37,335 nt of DNA, taken from assembly GCA_013042825.1 (NCBI GenBank), contig JABDPL010000250.1, positions 1 to 37,335 on the forward strand. The letters run 5' to 3'. Below, in pieces: positions 28,122-37,335 of the stretch (the stretch's first letter is position 1; every line of letters starts with the position of its first letter). The stretch comes from Flavobacteriaceae bacterium. Lineage in GTDB: Bacteria; Bacteroidota; Bacteroidia; Flavobacteriales; Flavobacteriaceae. Position numbers and translations under genes: made by a program. The notes beneath the pieces were generated by a model, which did no database searches, was not told where the DNA came from, and saw only the letters and a program-made list of their open reading frames with translations.

Positions 28122-28139
28122 ATCACTTTTCAAAATATA

Positions 28140-28163
28140 AATATAGAATATTTTCTCTATATT
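28140..28163. repeat. AT-rich inverted repeat in the dprA / HU-SPOR divergent intergenic region
   Basis: AATATAGA-atattttc-TCTATATT, perfect 8-bp arms. Confidence 0.5.
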
Positions 28164-28223
28164 AGAATCATTTTTCCTGTTAATAACTCTTAGCCAATGA
28201 TGTTCAGCGAACATAAAAATTTT

Positions 28224-28231
28224 TAACTTTG
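28224..28231 (+). promoter_or_regulatory. Bacteroidota-type -7 box TAACTTTG immediately upstream of the HU-SPOR gene
   Basis: Exact match to TAnnTTTG ending 4 nt before the ATG at 28236. Confidence 0.5.
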
Positions 28232-28235
28232 TTTT

Positions 28236-29174
28236 ATGCAGATTGACACCTATATAAGTGACTTGCTCTATCGTTATGAATGCGTTATTATTCCTGAGTT
28301 TGGGGCGTTTTTAACCCGGGCTGTTTCTGCGGAAATCGACCGATCATCAAACACCTTTTATCCGCCGACAAAAGTTGTTTCATTTAATGAGCAACTAAAA
28401 AATAATGACGGACTTCTGGCTAATTATATTGCGAGTGTTGAGAAGATCCCGTTTGAGCTTGCTTCACAGCGGCTTTCAAAACGTATAAAAGCCTTAAAGT
28501 CCTATTTAGCTCAGGGTGAAACACTTACATTTAAAAACATCGGTGAGATCAGCCTGAATTCACATGGCAACCTCTCGTTTGAACCCGATAAAAAAATAAA
28601 TTACCTGACCGCCTCCTTCGGTTTGCAATCCTTTACTTCACCCGATGTACTTCGAGAGATATACAACAAGGAAGTTGAAGCGATTGAGAGCAGTACGTCA
28701 ATACATATCAGTCCGGAAAAGCGCAAGGCGCGTCCGTTTCTCAGGTATGCTGCAATAGCCGTTATTGCAATCGGTTTAGCCAGCTGGTTCGGGTCTGATT
28801 ATTATCTCGATCGCATCGATGAACAAAACCAAATTGCTGAACAGGAGGCCCAGCAGCAGTTGGAAAACCGTATTCAAGAGGCCACATTTATAATCGATAA
28901 TCCTCTTCCGGCTGTTACCCTGGAAATCGAGAAGCAAACGGGTAACTATCATATTGTTGCCGGCGCTTTCAGATTTGAAGAAAACTGCGAGAAAAAACTG
29001 AATGAACTTAAGAGCCTTGGTTACCACGCACGGCGCATAGGCGCTAATAAATATGGCCTGCATCAGGTTGTATATTCCAGTTTTGAAACCCGGGCTGATG
29101 CTCAGCGAATGCTCTACAAAATCAGACGTGAGCACAACCGCGATGCCTGGCTATTAATCCAGGAACTGGATTGA
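28236..29174 (+). CDS. HU-CCDC81-like domains + TM + C-terminal SPOR domain protein
   Basis: ORF 312 aa; N-terminal YISDLLYRYECVIIPEFGAFLTR; TM FLRYAAIAVIAIGLASWFG; SPOR NYHIVAGAFRFEENCEKKLNELKSLGYHARRIG...VVYSSFETRADAQRML. Confidence 0.88.
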   Translation: MQIDTYISDLLYRYECVIIPEFGAFLTRAVSAEIDRSSNTFYPPTKVVSFNEQLKNNDGLLANYIASVEKIPFELASQRLSKRIKALKSYLAQGETLTFKNIGEISLNSHGNLSFEPDKKINYLTASFGLQSFTSPDVLREIYNKEVEAIESSTSIHISPEKRKARPFLRYAAIAVIAIGLASWFGSDYYLDRIDEQNQIAEQEAQQQLENRIQEATFIIDNPLPAVTLEIEKQTGNYHIVAGAFRFEENCEKKLNELKSLGYHARRIGANKYGLHQVVYSSFETRADAQRMLYKIRREHNRDAWLLIQELD

Positions 29175-29222
29175 TTTCCACAGCATGTCTGCAGCTTATC
29201 CCAGGACCATAAATGCCCAACT

Positions 29223-29738
29223 ATGAACCCTAAACATCCGGAGGATTCCAAAACTATAATGACAGATCTGGTCCTGCCAAGTGAGACCAATCCCCTGAAT
29301 AATCTTTTCGGGGGTGAGTTACTGGCGCGTATGGACAGGGCGGCCAGTATTGCTGCAAGACGGCATTCCCGGCGAATTGTTGTCACGGCCTCGGTCAATC
29401 ATGTGGCCTTTAAGCATGCCGTTCCCCTTGGTAGTGTTGTTACTGTTGAAGCCAAGGTTTCACGTGCTTTCAAAACGTCTATGGAAGTATACCTGGATGT
29501 CTGGATAGATGACCGTGAAACCGGAAACCGTACCAAGGCCAATGAAGCCATTTATACCTTCGTAGCTGTTGATGATCGCGGACACCCGGTTGCTGTACCC
29601 GAACTTATACCGGAAACCGATCTTGAAAAATTGCGATATGATGGCGCATTAAGACGCAAGCAACTCAGCCTTGTGCTCGCAGGGAAAATGAAGCCGGCCG
29701 ATGCAACCGAATTAAAGGCGATTTTCGAGATCGAATAA
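29223..29738 (+). CDS. Acyl-CoA thioesterase (hotdog fold)
   Basis: ORF 171 aa; PSETNPLNNLFGGELLARMDRAASIAARRHS, VTASVNHVAFKHAVPLGSVVTVEAKV. Confidence 0.92.
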   Translation: MNPKHPEDSKTIMTDLVLPSETNPLNNLFGGELLARMDRAASIAARRHSRRIVVTASVNHVAFKHAVPLGSVVTVEAKVSRAFKTSMEVYLDVWIDDRETGNRTKANEAIYTFVAVDDRGHPVAVPELIPETDLEKLRYDGALRRKQLSLVLAGKMKPADATELKAIFEIE

Positions 29739-29792
29739 TTCTTCCTTTAAACCTTTTTTGACCGTTCCAGTCTTATAGTAAAACCCAATACC

Positions 29793-30005
29793 ATGAGACT
29801 ACTTTTTTATATCCTCGGAATCGCATTTGTTTTATCAACAACTTCTTGTGCCACACGGGTAAGCGTACGCCCTAATCAGACCAAAGTGATCACGGTGGCC
29901 CCGAAAAATCACAAGGTGGTAATCATAAAAGGAAAACGTTACTACTACTGGAATGGAAAACATTACAAAAAAACCACACGAGGATTCGTGATGGTGCGGG
30001 TTTAA
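29793..30005 (+). CDS. Small Tyr/Lys-rich lipoprotein
   Basis: ORF 70 aa; lipobox LSTTSC; VVIIKGKRYYYWNGKHYKKTTRGFVMVRV. Confidence 0.75.
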   Translation: MRLLFYILGIAFVLSTTSCATRVSVRPNQTKVITVAPKNHKVVIIKGKRYYYWNGKHYKKTTRGFVMVRV

Positions 30006-30010
30006 CCTGA

Positions 30011-31237
30011 TCACATTTTATATATCCAATGAGCCGGATTCTGGGTTTTCAGTTCCTTCAAGACCAGGAAACTCAGGATCGTTTCTCCGGAAGCCTTATT
30101 GGTTAAAACCTCACCGATGACCTCCTTGGTGCTCACCTTATCTCCTTTTTTTACATAGATCTTAGAGAGATTTTTATAAACCGTGAAGTAATTTCCATGC
30201 TTGATCATGACCGTTAGATTACCATTTCTGGGAACAATAACTGCATTGACCTCACCTTCAAATACCGCCCGTACCTTCTCTCCTCTTTTTGTAGCAATTC
30301 TAACACCGTTGCTGTTTATTTTCACCGACCTATCAATAGGAGACGGATGTGTCCCATAACCCATTTTAACGATTCCTTCCTGAACAGGCCAGGGTAATTT
30401 ACCTTTATTAGACGTGAAATTCGCCGCAAGAACTTTGTCTTCAGGAGTCAATGCAAAGGTGTTGGAGGAGGCAGATCTGCCAGCTTTACGGTTTGAACTG
30501 GCCATGGCCTCTCGTATGATCTTTTCTATTTCCCGGTCTAAACGCTCGGCTTCCCGCTGTTTTTTTCTTATTTGAGAGTTATAATTGGTCAGATTTCTTT
30601 TGATGGATGCAATTAGAACCTGTTGCTCAGTCAATTCCTTTTCCAAATCATCTTTGGCTTTCCGGTTATCCCCTATCAGCTTTTGCTTATCCTCCTTCTG
30701 TACCAATAACAAGCCGTTCAACTCCTGGAGTTTTTCCGTTTGAAGCTGGATCTCATCCTTTTGTTTTTTCTGATACTTGGCATATTGCCTGATATACTGA
30801 AGCCTTTTAAACGCTTGTTGAAATCCGGTTGAAGACAACAGGAACATCACCTTACTTTGATCTGACCGGCTTTTGTATGAGCGCACGATCATTTTTGCGT
30901 ATTCCTCTTTAAGTACTTTTAACCGGTCCCTGTATTGGGTTATGGCGTTTTGATTTTCATTGATCTCACGGGTTAAAAGATTTGCCTGTTGATTGGTTAC
31001 ATTGATGAGGTTTTGTCGCACAGACATCTTATAACTGAGGTCTTCTACCGATGTCAGGACTGATTTTTGCTCCTTTTTACCCTTAAATAAGAGCTTATTT
31101 ATCTGATTGATCTCCTGGCGGAGTTCCTGCCGGCGTTCTTCCAGTTCCTGTTGTTTTTTGTTCTGGGACTGAGCGCCCATCAGTCCGATAAGGAAAACGA
31201 TAAAAACGGATATAAGCTGCCTGCTGATGATTGTCAT
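30011..31237 (-). CDS. Murein hydrolase activator EnvC-like, coiled-coil + M23 peptidase domain
   Basis: ORF 408 aa; long N-terminal coiled coil; LytM-like C-terminus GVRIATKRGEKVRAVFEGEVNAVIVPRNGNLTVMIKHGNYFTVYKNL. Confidence 0.92.
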   Translation of the reverse strand: MTIISRQLISVFIVFLIGLMGAQSQNKKQQELEERRQELRQEINQINKLLFKGKKEQKSVLTSVEDLSYKMSVRQNLINVTNQQANLLTREINENQNAITQYRDRLKVLKEEYAKMIVRSYKSRSDQSKVMFLLSSTGFQQAFKRLQYIRQYAKYQKKQKDEIQLQTEKLQELNGLLLVQKEDKQKLIGDNRKAKDDLEKELTEQQVLIASIKRNLTNYNSQIRKKQREAERLDREIEKIIREAMASSNRKAGRSASSNTFALTPEDKVLAANFTSNKGKLPWPVQEGIVKMGYGTHPSPIDRSVKINSNGVRIATKRGEKVRAVFEGEVNAVIVPRNGNLTVMIKHGNYFTVYKNLSKIYVKKGDKVSTKEVIGEVLTNKASGETILSFLVLKELKTQNPAHWIYKM

Positions 31238-32007
31238 CTGATTTCAATTTCTTCAAAGCCCGTAGGTATTCGGAAAGGAAAGCGCAATTCATTATTTAAC
31301 GACACCGATCGGAATTCCATTTTCAGTATGGTTTCTTCGTCATCCTCCAAAGCAATTACCCGGATGTTCTCCGGAAGTATCTGCCTTTTGACCTCCTGGT
31401 AATTGGCATAGTCTATCTGGAGCATCCGCTGTTCAAGGGGTTGAGCCAATTGCTGCGAATCCATTTTAAAATGCGACGGGTTTAAGAGAAAGAAAATTTC
31501 ATATAGCGCATTTTGATCTCTTGGATAAAGCACATAGGACGCTTCATGGATATCATTGTTGTAGGGTTGGGCTTCCAGGTTGAACAAGGCCTCCCCCAGT
31601 AAAAGGTTCTGAATATTTTCGAAGTTCAGCTCAGTCCCAAGGAAATCACTGATGAGCATGAAATCGCCATCAAAATAGGTGTTATCGAGTTTATTGTAAT
31701 AACTGACCTTTTCAGGAGTGATCTTAGCCCGGACAATACCCAAGGCTGCGCTCATCCAGATCACCTTATTCTTTTCCATCCTTAAATTGACCGAATGGGT
31801 TTGCGATTTATCGCCTTGCACATACTCGACTCTTAGTTTCGACTGAAGTGTTTTGAAATCGACCTGTTTCTTCTGATGTTTCCGTATTAACTCAGAAGAC
31901 GACATCCGATCGCTTAGGTTACCTTCCCCTGCAACCCGCTTACCGCTCTTACAGCCTGCAACCACTAAGGCCAAGGCCAGAAATACAATTTTTAAAAATC
32001 TAGTCAT
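31234..32007 (-). CDS. DUF4292-type lipoprotein (LolA/LolB-like fold)
   Basis: ORF 257 aa; lipobox LALVVAGC; SKLRVEYVQGDKSQTHSVNLRMEKNKVIWMSAALGIVRAKITPEKVSYYNKLDNTYFDGDF. Confidence 0.85.
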   Translation of the reverse strand: MTRFLKIVFLALALVVAGCKSGKRVAGEGNLSDRMSSSELIRKHQKKQVDFKTLQSKLRVEYVQGDKSQTHSVNLRMEKNKVIWMSAALGIVRAKITPEKVSYYNKLDNTYFDGDFMLISDFLGTELNFENIQNLLLGEALFNLEAQPYNNDIHEASYVLYPRDQNALYEIFFLLNPSHFKMDSQQLAQPLEQRMLQIDYANYQEVKRQILPENIRVIALEDDEETILKMEFRSVSLNNELRFPFRIPTGFEEIEIR

Positions 32008-33361
32008 TGTTGTTCAAAACTTCCTGCGCCATCTTTTCAAACGCCTGAGATCGTTCAATATTATTATCCAATTTGTATGCCAGACTTAATTGCTTATAAA
32101 AATCGGATGTCATAACCGGATCGTCAATTATGTAATCTACACCTATTTCTAATACGGAAATGGCTTCTTTGGGTCTCTTAAGGAAATTCAGGGCGACCCC
32201 GTTTATCAGGTATAATACCGGCTGTGAGGGATAGCTGTCGAGCGACTCCTTGCTTTTTGCTGCTGCTTCCTCAAAGGCGCTTACATCCAGTAGCAACAAC
32301 AGCATATTTTTTAGCAGATCGAAATTACCGGGATCTTTGCCCAAGGCCTTCTTAAAAAACTCTAATGCTCTATCCTTGTTATCGTTTTGAAGATAATACT
32401 GAGCCATTTCAGCATCCGATTTTCCGGATTTATCATCAACAACCGCAGTAGTGACCTCTAATAATTCCGCCTCATACTTCGGATTGGCCTGCACGAATTT
32501 TACAAAATCATTCAATACCCTGGCTTTGGCTTCTGGCTTGATAGCAGGGCTTTTAAGAACGATCTTCATCGATTCGATGGCCTCGGCTTCTTTCCCATCA
32601 TCTAAATAGAACTTATAAAGCGCCAGATGCACCAGTTGGGAATCCGGTTGGCGATCACGCAGTTTTTCAGCTGTTTCAAGAGCCTTTGTCTCATTCCCTG
32701 CTGCACTGTATCGATAGATCAGATTGAGGTAGTTATACTCATTATCAGGGTTGTCAATGATACGTTTCTCCAGGTAATCGATTCTTTCCTGATCGGAACC
32801 CGTGGCATTGTAGATCTCATGGCGCAGTTCCTCTCTTGATTTCGTAACGCCATAGCTATCATCTAACTCGTCTAATAATTCCAGAGCTTTTTTAAATTGT
32901 CCGCCGCGATAATAGAGATTGGCCAGATCTTCCTTATAATCGGGATGATATTCTACCAACTGCTGCACGGTTTCAATTGCCCTGTCAAAATCCTTCATTT
33001 CAACATAAACCCCATACAATTCGTCCAGATACCATTCATTATCAGGATCGAGGGCCAGGGCTTTTTTTAATGCACCTTCAGCCGCTCCGTAATTCTTGAG
33101 TTGCACATAATTCTTTCCCATTTCAAAATGAACAACAGCTTCAGAATCGTCAAGGTTCAAGCATTTCTGAAGGGCAATGATCGCGCGATCGTAATTTTCG
33201 ATCCCTTTTTGCTTGAGTGCCTCAAAGAAAAACTCCTGGAATTTGTCCTCGATATTACCCAGATCATCATCCGGGGTCTGGTTAAAGTCGACCTGTCCCA
33301 AGGCTCCATGATATGAGCCTAGGAAAACCAAGAACAATATTGCTTTTTTATACCTGTTCAT
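32000..33361 (-). CDS. Tetratricopeptide repeat protein, exported
   Basis: ORF 453 aa; signal peptide; multiple TPRs (e.g. AVVHFEMGKNYVQLKNYGAAEGALKKALALDPDNEWY). Confidence 0.9.
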   Translation of the reverse strand: MNRYKKAILFLVFLGSYHGALGQVDFNQTPDDDLGNIEDKFQEFFFEALKQKGIENYDRAIIALQKCLNLDDSEAVVHFEMGKNYVQLKNYGAAEGALKKALALDPDNEWYLDELYGVYVEMKDFDRAIETVQQLVEYHPDYKEDLANLYYRGGQFKKALELLDELDDSYGVTKSREELRHEIYNATGSDQERIDYLEKRIIDNPDNEYNYLNLIYRYSAAGNETKALETAEKLRDRQPDSQLVHLALYKFYLDDGKEAEAIESMKIVLKSPAIKPEAKARVLNDFVKFVQANPKYEAELLEVTTAVVDDKSGKSDAEMAQYYLQNDNKDRALEFFKKALGKDPGNFDLLKNMLLLLLDVSAFEEAAAKSKESLDSYPSQPVLYLINGVALNFLKRPKEAISVLEIGVDYIIDDPVMTSDFYKQLSLAYKLDNNIERSQAFEKMAQEVLNNND

Positions 33362-33430
33362 TGAAGTTGGGTTCGATCTAAATTAGCAAAATAGTGGACG
33401 TGCCGTACTATATTAAGCTATTTTTAACGC

Positions 33431-33865
33431 CTATTGTTTTCCGGTGCTTCCAAAACCGCCCGATCCTCTAACGGTTTCGCTCAGGATCTCAACCTCATCC
33501 CATTGCGCGCGTTCATGCTGGCTGATTATCAATTGGGCGATCCGGTCTCCGGACTTGACATGAAAGTCTTCAGCTGATAAATTGATCAAAATTACGCCTA
33601 TCTCCCCGCGATAATCTGCATCAATGGTGCCCGGAGTATTCAGAACGGTGATTCCTTTTTTTAACGCCAGCCCGCTTCTGGGCCTTACCTGAGCTTCGTA
33701 ACCCTCAGGCAGTTCGATGAATAAGCCGGTTTTAACCAGGGCCCTAGCCAACGGTTTGAGCAAAATGTCTTCATCCAGTGATGCCCGGATGTCCATTCCG
33801 GCCGACAAGGCCGTTTCATAGTGCGGTAGGGCATTCTCAGATTTATTGATTATCCGTATCTTCAT
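33431..33865 (-). CDS. dut: dUTP diphosphatase
   Basis: ORF 144 aa; [59 protein letters not shown]. Confidence 0.97.
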   Translation of the reverse strand: MKIRIINKSENALPHYETALSAGMDIRASLDEDILLKPLARALVKTGLFIELPEGYEAQVRPRSGLALKKGITVLNTPGTIDADYRGEIGVILINLSAEDFHVKSGDRIAQLIISQHERAQWDEVEILSETVRGSGGFGSTGKQ

Positions 33866-35326
33866 TTATGATCTTAATATTTGTTTTAATTCATCTTTCT
33901 CACCTATCCAGAGAATTGTAATAAAAATTATAACCATAATCGATCCAACGATATAGTTTTCTCTGAACATATAAAAATAGAGCAGAGAGAATACAATACT
34001 GGTCACCAGATACAAACCAATTCGTTTGAAATCATAAGGAATTGGATAATATTTTCTTCCATAGTACAGCGATAGCATGGCCATGATTGCGTACGCTGCC
34101 AGGGTTGCGATAGCTGACCCTTTATAGCTGATAACCGGGATCAGCACAATATTCAGCACCAGGGTTATCAAGGCGCCAACTACCGATATAAATGCCCCGA
34201 ATCGGGTTCGATCGGTAATCTTGTACCATACAGACAGGTTATGATATATCCCCAGAAAAAGATAGGCCATCAGGAGAATAGGGACCACCCACATGGCTTC
34301 CCAATAGGGTTCATCGCGAATAATAATAGGCTTGATAATATCGGCTAACACCACAACAACAAGTAAGATCAGAGATCCCAGGATTACAAAATACTCCAGT
34401 ATCTTGGCATAATTTCTCTGAGGTTGCTCAGTATTGGCATGTTTAAAAAAATAAGGCTCGATGCCCAATCGGTAAGCGGCAGCGAAGAGTGTCATAAAAA
34501 GAGCCAGTTTATAACAAGCCGAATACATTCCTATTACATGTTTCGGATCGTCGTTTTCAAGCAACCGGTCAAGCAAAATTCTGTCGAAAGTCTCATTAAT
34601 GGAAAAGGCAATTCCGGCTATTAACACCGGCCAGGCGTATTGAATCATTTGTTTCCAAATACGCATATCAAACCGGTATTTGATCCTGGCATAAAAATGC
34701 GTCATTATCAGCAGGGTCACACCGCTTGCGACAACATTGGCAATGAAAATATAATTTATCTCAAAATCAGGCCTGTACATCCATCCAAAAACCGTTGACT
34801 CCTGTCCCTGGTTCTTCAGCCACAACAGGAAAAACAGGTTAAGACAGATATTGATGAACACATTGGCAAGTTTAATAACCGTATAGGTTTTAGGCCGTTC
34901 TTTAGCCCTTAACCAGGCAAAGGGAATAACAACGAGAGCATCGAGTAACAAGATCCAAATAACGAGGATGATATAATCGACCCTTATATTTGTAAAAGCT
35001 GCCAATTGATCCTTAAAAGCAAAAGCCAAAAGAAAGAACAGTGCCGAAGTACCGATCAATGAGATGGCCGCAGTTCCAATAACACTTTCCTTGTCCTTTT
35101 CCTTGTTAAAAAACCTGAAAAAGGCAGTCTCCATGCCATATGCAAGGATTACATTAAAGAGTACAAACCAGGCAAAGATCAGAGAAACGTTTCCATATTC
35201 GGAAACTGATGGCAATACTCCAGGAGAGGTGTACAATGGCACGAGCAGGAAACTCAACATCCTGGGCAGGACCGTCGCCAAACCGTAAAAGAATGTTTGC
35301 TTGAAAAGAGTTTTAAATGCGCTCAA
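33866..35326 (-). CDS. Polysaccharide/lipid flippase (MOP superfamily, Wzx-like)
   Basis: ORF 486 aa; polytopic; FKTLFKQTFFYGLATVLPRMLSFLLVPLYTSPGVLPSVSEYGNVSL. Confidence 0.88.
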   Translation of the reverse strand: MSAFKTLFKQTFFYGLATVLPRMLSFLLVPLYTSPGVLPSVSEYGNVSLIFAWFVLFNVILAYGMETAFFRFFNKEKDKESVIGTAAISLIGTSALFFLLAFAFKDQLAAFTNIRVDYIILVIWILLLDALVVIPFAWLRAKERPKTYTVIKLANVFINICLNLFFLLWLKNQGQESTVFGWMYRPDFEINYIFIANVVASGVTLLIMTHFYARIKYRFDMRIWKQMIQYAWPVLIAGIAFSINETFDRILLDRLLENDDPKHVIGMYSACYKLALFMTLFAAAYRLGIEPYFFKHANTEQPQRNYAKILEYFVILGSLILLVVVVLADIIKPIIIRDEPYWEAMWVVPILLMAYLFLGIYHNLSVWYKITDRTRFGAFISVVGALITLVLNIVLIPVISYKGSAIATLAAYAIMAMLSLYYGRKYYPIPYDFKRIGLYLVTSIVFSLLYFYMFRENYIVGSIMVIIFITILWIGEKDELKQILRS

Positions 35327-35383
35327 TAATAACGGTTTATTCGGCTAAAAATACGCTTTTAGCAAACGTGAACCAAGGCTTAG

Positions 35384-35890
35384 TTATTGCTTTACCGGCG
35401 GAGCACTTGGATAGGCCAGGGCTTGTTTTTCAACCACATTGGTTATCTTGAAGTATTTGGTCTTTTCACCTTTCCTGAGGCTGATTACGCACTCATTATC
35501 CTTGAGGTCGAAGGGAATAGGTTTTTCGATTGCGGGCATTTCATTGCCATACTCCTCCTTGACGTCCTGGCTCATTATGATATCCTTCTTTTTATTGAAA
35601 TCTGAAGTATACCGCCCGACAAACTGCATGGCCTGCTCTTTAAATTCGAGCCTGGCTACTTTTCCCCTGAAATAGACGCTATCCAGCATTAAATCGGCTC
35701 TGGTTACCGGAATAAAAATATTCAATCCTGACCCGCCACCTTCAACACCGGCAACCCAGCTTTGGCAAAATACCTGGCCTATACCTTCAGGCGTGTTTTT
35801 TTGTAACTTTTTAGAACTCGAACATTGAGAAAAACTGGTCATGGCAATAAAGGCTAAAACGGTGAGTACTATGGATCGTAACTTTTTCAT
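35384..35890 (-). CDS. Uncharacterised exported protein
   Basis: ORF 168 aa; signal peptide/lipobox-like TSFSQCSSSKKL; no recognised domain. Confidence 0.78.
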   Translation of the reverse strand: MKKLRSIVLTVLAFIAMTSFSQCSSSKKLQKNTPEGIGQVFCQSWVAGVEGGGSGLNIFIPVTRADLMLDSVYFRGKVARLEFKEQAMQFVGRYTSDFNKKKDIIMSQDVKEEYGNEMPAIEKPIPFDLKDNECVISLRKGEKTKYFKITNVVEKQALAYPSAPPVKQ

Positions 35891-35945
35891 AATAGGTAAT
35901 TTCAGTGTTAATAAAGATAATAAATCAAAATTTGTTCCATAAAAA

Positions 35946-35966
35946 AACCCCGTCTGTGACGGGGTT
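35946..35966 (-). terminator. Intrinsic terminator downstream of atpG
   Basis: AACCCCGTC-TGT-GACGGGGTT, followed on the minus strand by a T-tract. Confidence 0.9.
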
Positions 35967-35985
35967 CAAATATCTTTATTCAATC

Positions 35986-36846
35986 TTATTCTTTCAAGGC
36001 TTCCGCACCACCAACGATCTCAAGGATCTCACCGGTAATGGCAGCCTGACGTGCTTTGTTATACGAGAGGGTGAGTTCATCTCTCATTTCTTTAGCACTT
36101 TCAGTAGCTTTATGCATGGCTGTCATACGCGCCCCGTGCTCACTTGCAAACGAATCGCGAATAGCCTTATACAACTGAATCTTCAATGATTTGGGATAAA
36201 GCTCTTCAACGATCTCAGCTTCTGAAGGTTCAAAAATATAATCAAGATGAACCGATGGATCCATTTCAACCGGTTCTACCGGTAAGAATTGCTCGGTTCT
36301 GATAATTTGGGTAGCTGCATTCTTAAAGCTGTTGTACACTAAAATGATCTTATCGCATTCTCCCTGCTCGAATTTGTCCATCAGAGTTTGGGCAATTTCG
36401 GCTACATTCTCGAAGGTAAGATCATCAAAAATCTCGTTATTGTTCATCAGGACATCTTCGGACTTAGAAAGTATATCATTTCCTTTTTTTCCGAGGGTTA
36501 TGACCTGATTAGAAAAACCGGCATAATCGTCCTCGATAAGCTGTGTTGCCTCTTTGATTATGTTTGAATTAAAAGCCCCGCATAGGCCGCGGTTAGATGT
36601 AATCGCTACAATAAGCACCTTCTTTACATCACGTTGCTGAGCGTATCTGCTTCCAAATTCATCATCGAGGGTAGAGCTAAGGCTTTGAAGTAACTCGGTT
36701 AGTTTATTGGCATAAGGTCGCATCGCTGTGATCGCATCCTGTGCCTTCTTCAACTTAGCAGCAGATACCATTTTCATGGCGCTGGTAATCTGCATAGTCG
36801 ATTTAACCGAGCTTATCCTATTTCGTATTTCTTTGAGATTCGCCAT
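35986..36846 (-). CDS. atpG: ATP synthase F1 subunit gamma
   Basis: ORF 286 aa; MANLKEIRNRISSVKSTMQITSAMKMVSAAKLKKAQ, TSNRGLCGAFNSNI. Confidence 0.98.
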   Translation of the reverse strand: MANLKEIRNRISSVKSTMQITSAMKMVSAAKLKKAQDAITAMRPYANKLTELLQSLSSTLDDEFGSRYAQQRDVKKVLIVAITSNRGLCGAFNSNIIKEATQLIEDDYAGFSNQVITLGKKGNDILSKSEDVLMNNNEIFDDLTFENVAEIAQTLMDKFEQGECDKIILVYNSFKNAATQIIRTEQFLPVEPVEMDPSVHLDYIFEPSEAEIVEELYPKSLKIQLYKAIRDSFASEHGARMTAMHKATESAKEMRDELTLSYNKARQAAITGEILEIVGGAEALKE

Positions 36847-36860
36847 TCGCCTCTATGGAT

Positions 36861-37335
36861 TTAAACGTATTTCGACGTCATTTCCTGGCAAACTTTAGTC
36901 AAGGTATCCGTTACCTCGTCTGTAAGTTTACCTGACCGGATAACATCCAGGATATCCCTGTGTTTTGCATTTAAAAATTCGATGAAATCACGCTCGAACT
37001 CCTTGACTTTTTCAACCGGAACATTCCTGAGAAGGTTTTTCGATCCGGCAAAAATGATCGCCACCTGGTCTTCAACCTTAAATGGATCATTCTGTGCCTG
37101 TTTCAGGATCTCGACATTGCGTTTTCCTTTTTCGATGACATTTAGGGTAGCGGCATCGAGATCAGAACCGAATTTTGCAAAGGCTTCCAATTCACGGAAC
37201 TGCGCCTGGTCAAGCTTAAGTGTTCCTGCAACCTTCTTCATGGCTTTGATCTGAGCAGATCCACCAACCCGAGATACCGAAATACCAACGTTGATCGCTG
37301 GTCGTACCCCGGCGTTAAACAGGTCACTCTCCAGG
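36861..37335 (-). CDS. atpA: ATP synthase F1 subunit alpha (C-terminal part; continues beyond window)
   Basis: Reverse strand reads LESDLFNAGVRPAINVGISVSRVGGSAQIKAMKKVAGTLKLDQAQFRELEAFAKFGSDLD...; open to the window edge, so the track's start at 37241 is internal. Confidence 0.97.
   Translation of the reverse strand, partial: LESDLFNAGVRPAINVGISVSRVGGSAQIKAMKKVAGTLKLDQAQFRELEAFAKFGSDLDAATLNVIEKGKRNVEILKQAQNDPFKVEDQVAIIFAGSKNLLRNVPVEKVKEFERDFIEFLNAKHRDILDVIRSGKLTDEVTDTLTKVCQEMTSKYV

Noticed and set aside
35958-35975. GGGGTTCAAAT resembling a tRNA T-loop
   Set aside because: It is part of the atpG terminator hairpin; no acceptor, D or anticodon stems nearby. No tRNA found in the window.
37208-37235. 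GCAACCTTCT followed by GATCTGA-like sequence
   Set aside because: Inside atpA coding sequence on the plus strand, with mismatches in both boxes and no suitable downstream gene.

Overview
This 37.3 kb window looks like chromosomal DNA from a Bacteroidota, probably Flavobacteriia. Supporting signs are a T9SS sorting domain, GldH, several TAnnTTTG-type -7 boxes and HU-CCDC81/SPOR, DUF4292 and RicT-like genes. Most of it is ordinary housekeeping content: MATE transporter, serine hydrolases, CNNM/CBS transporter, ogt, 3'-5' exonuclease, a large secreted metalloprotease, a dual-NBD peptide ABC ATPase, acetoacetyl-CoA ligase, pbp1A-gldH-ricT, a radical SAM protein with trhO, recA, plsC, trpS, dprA, a thioesterase, EnvC/DUF4292/TPR, dut, a flippase, and atpG-atpA. 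I saw no tRNA, rRNA, CRISPR array, IS element or prophage. The most interesting signal flanks recA. Two non-coding sites about 1.1 kb apart share an element with identical spacing, GCAACCTTTT-N10-GCATCTA(A/T)T(T/C)CT, which has the geometry of an ECF sigma factor promoter. One copy (+ strand, 22529-22560) lies just upstream of a lipoprotein / ECF sigma / TM-acidic linker-beta-barrel operon. The other (- strand, 21382-21413) drives an otherwise unannotated transcription unit of about 230 nt between trhO and recA. That unit has an 11-bp perfect hairpin, a possible 29-aa ORF and its own intrinsic terminator. I propose an autoregulated envelope-stress module with a sigma-dependent small RNA or micropeptide, analogous in logic to E. 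coli sigmaE with MicA/RybB. This is inference and needs testing.
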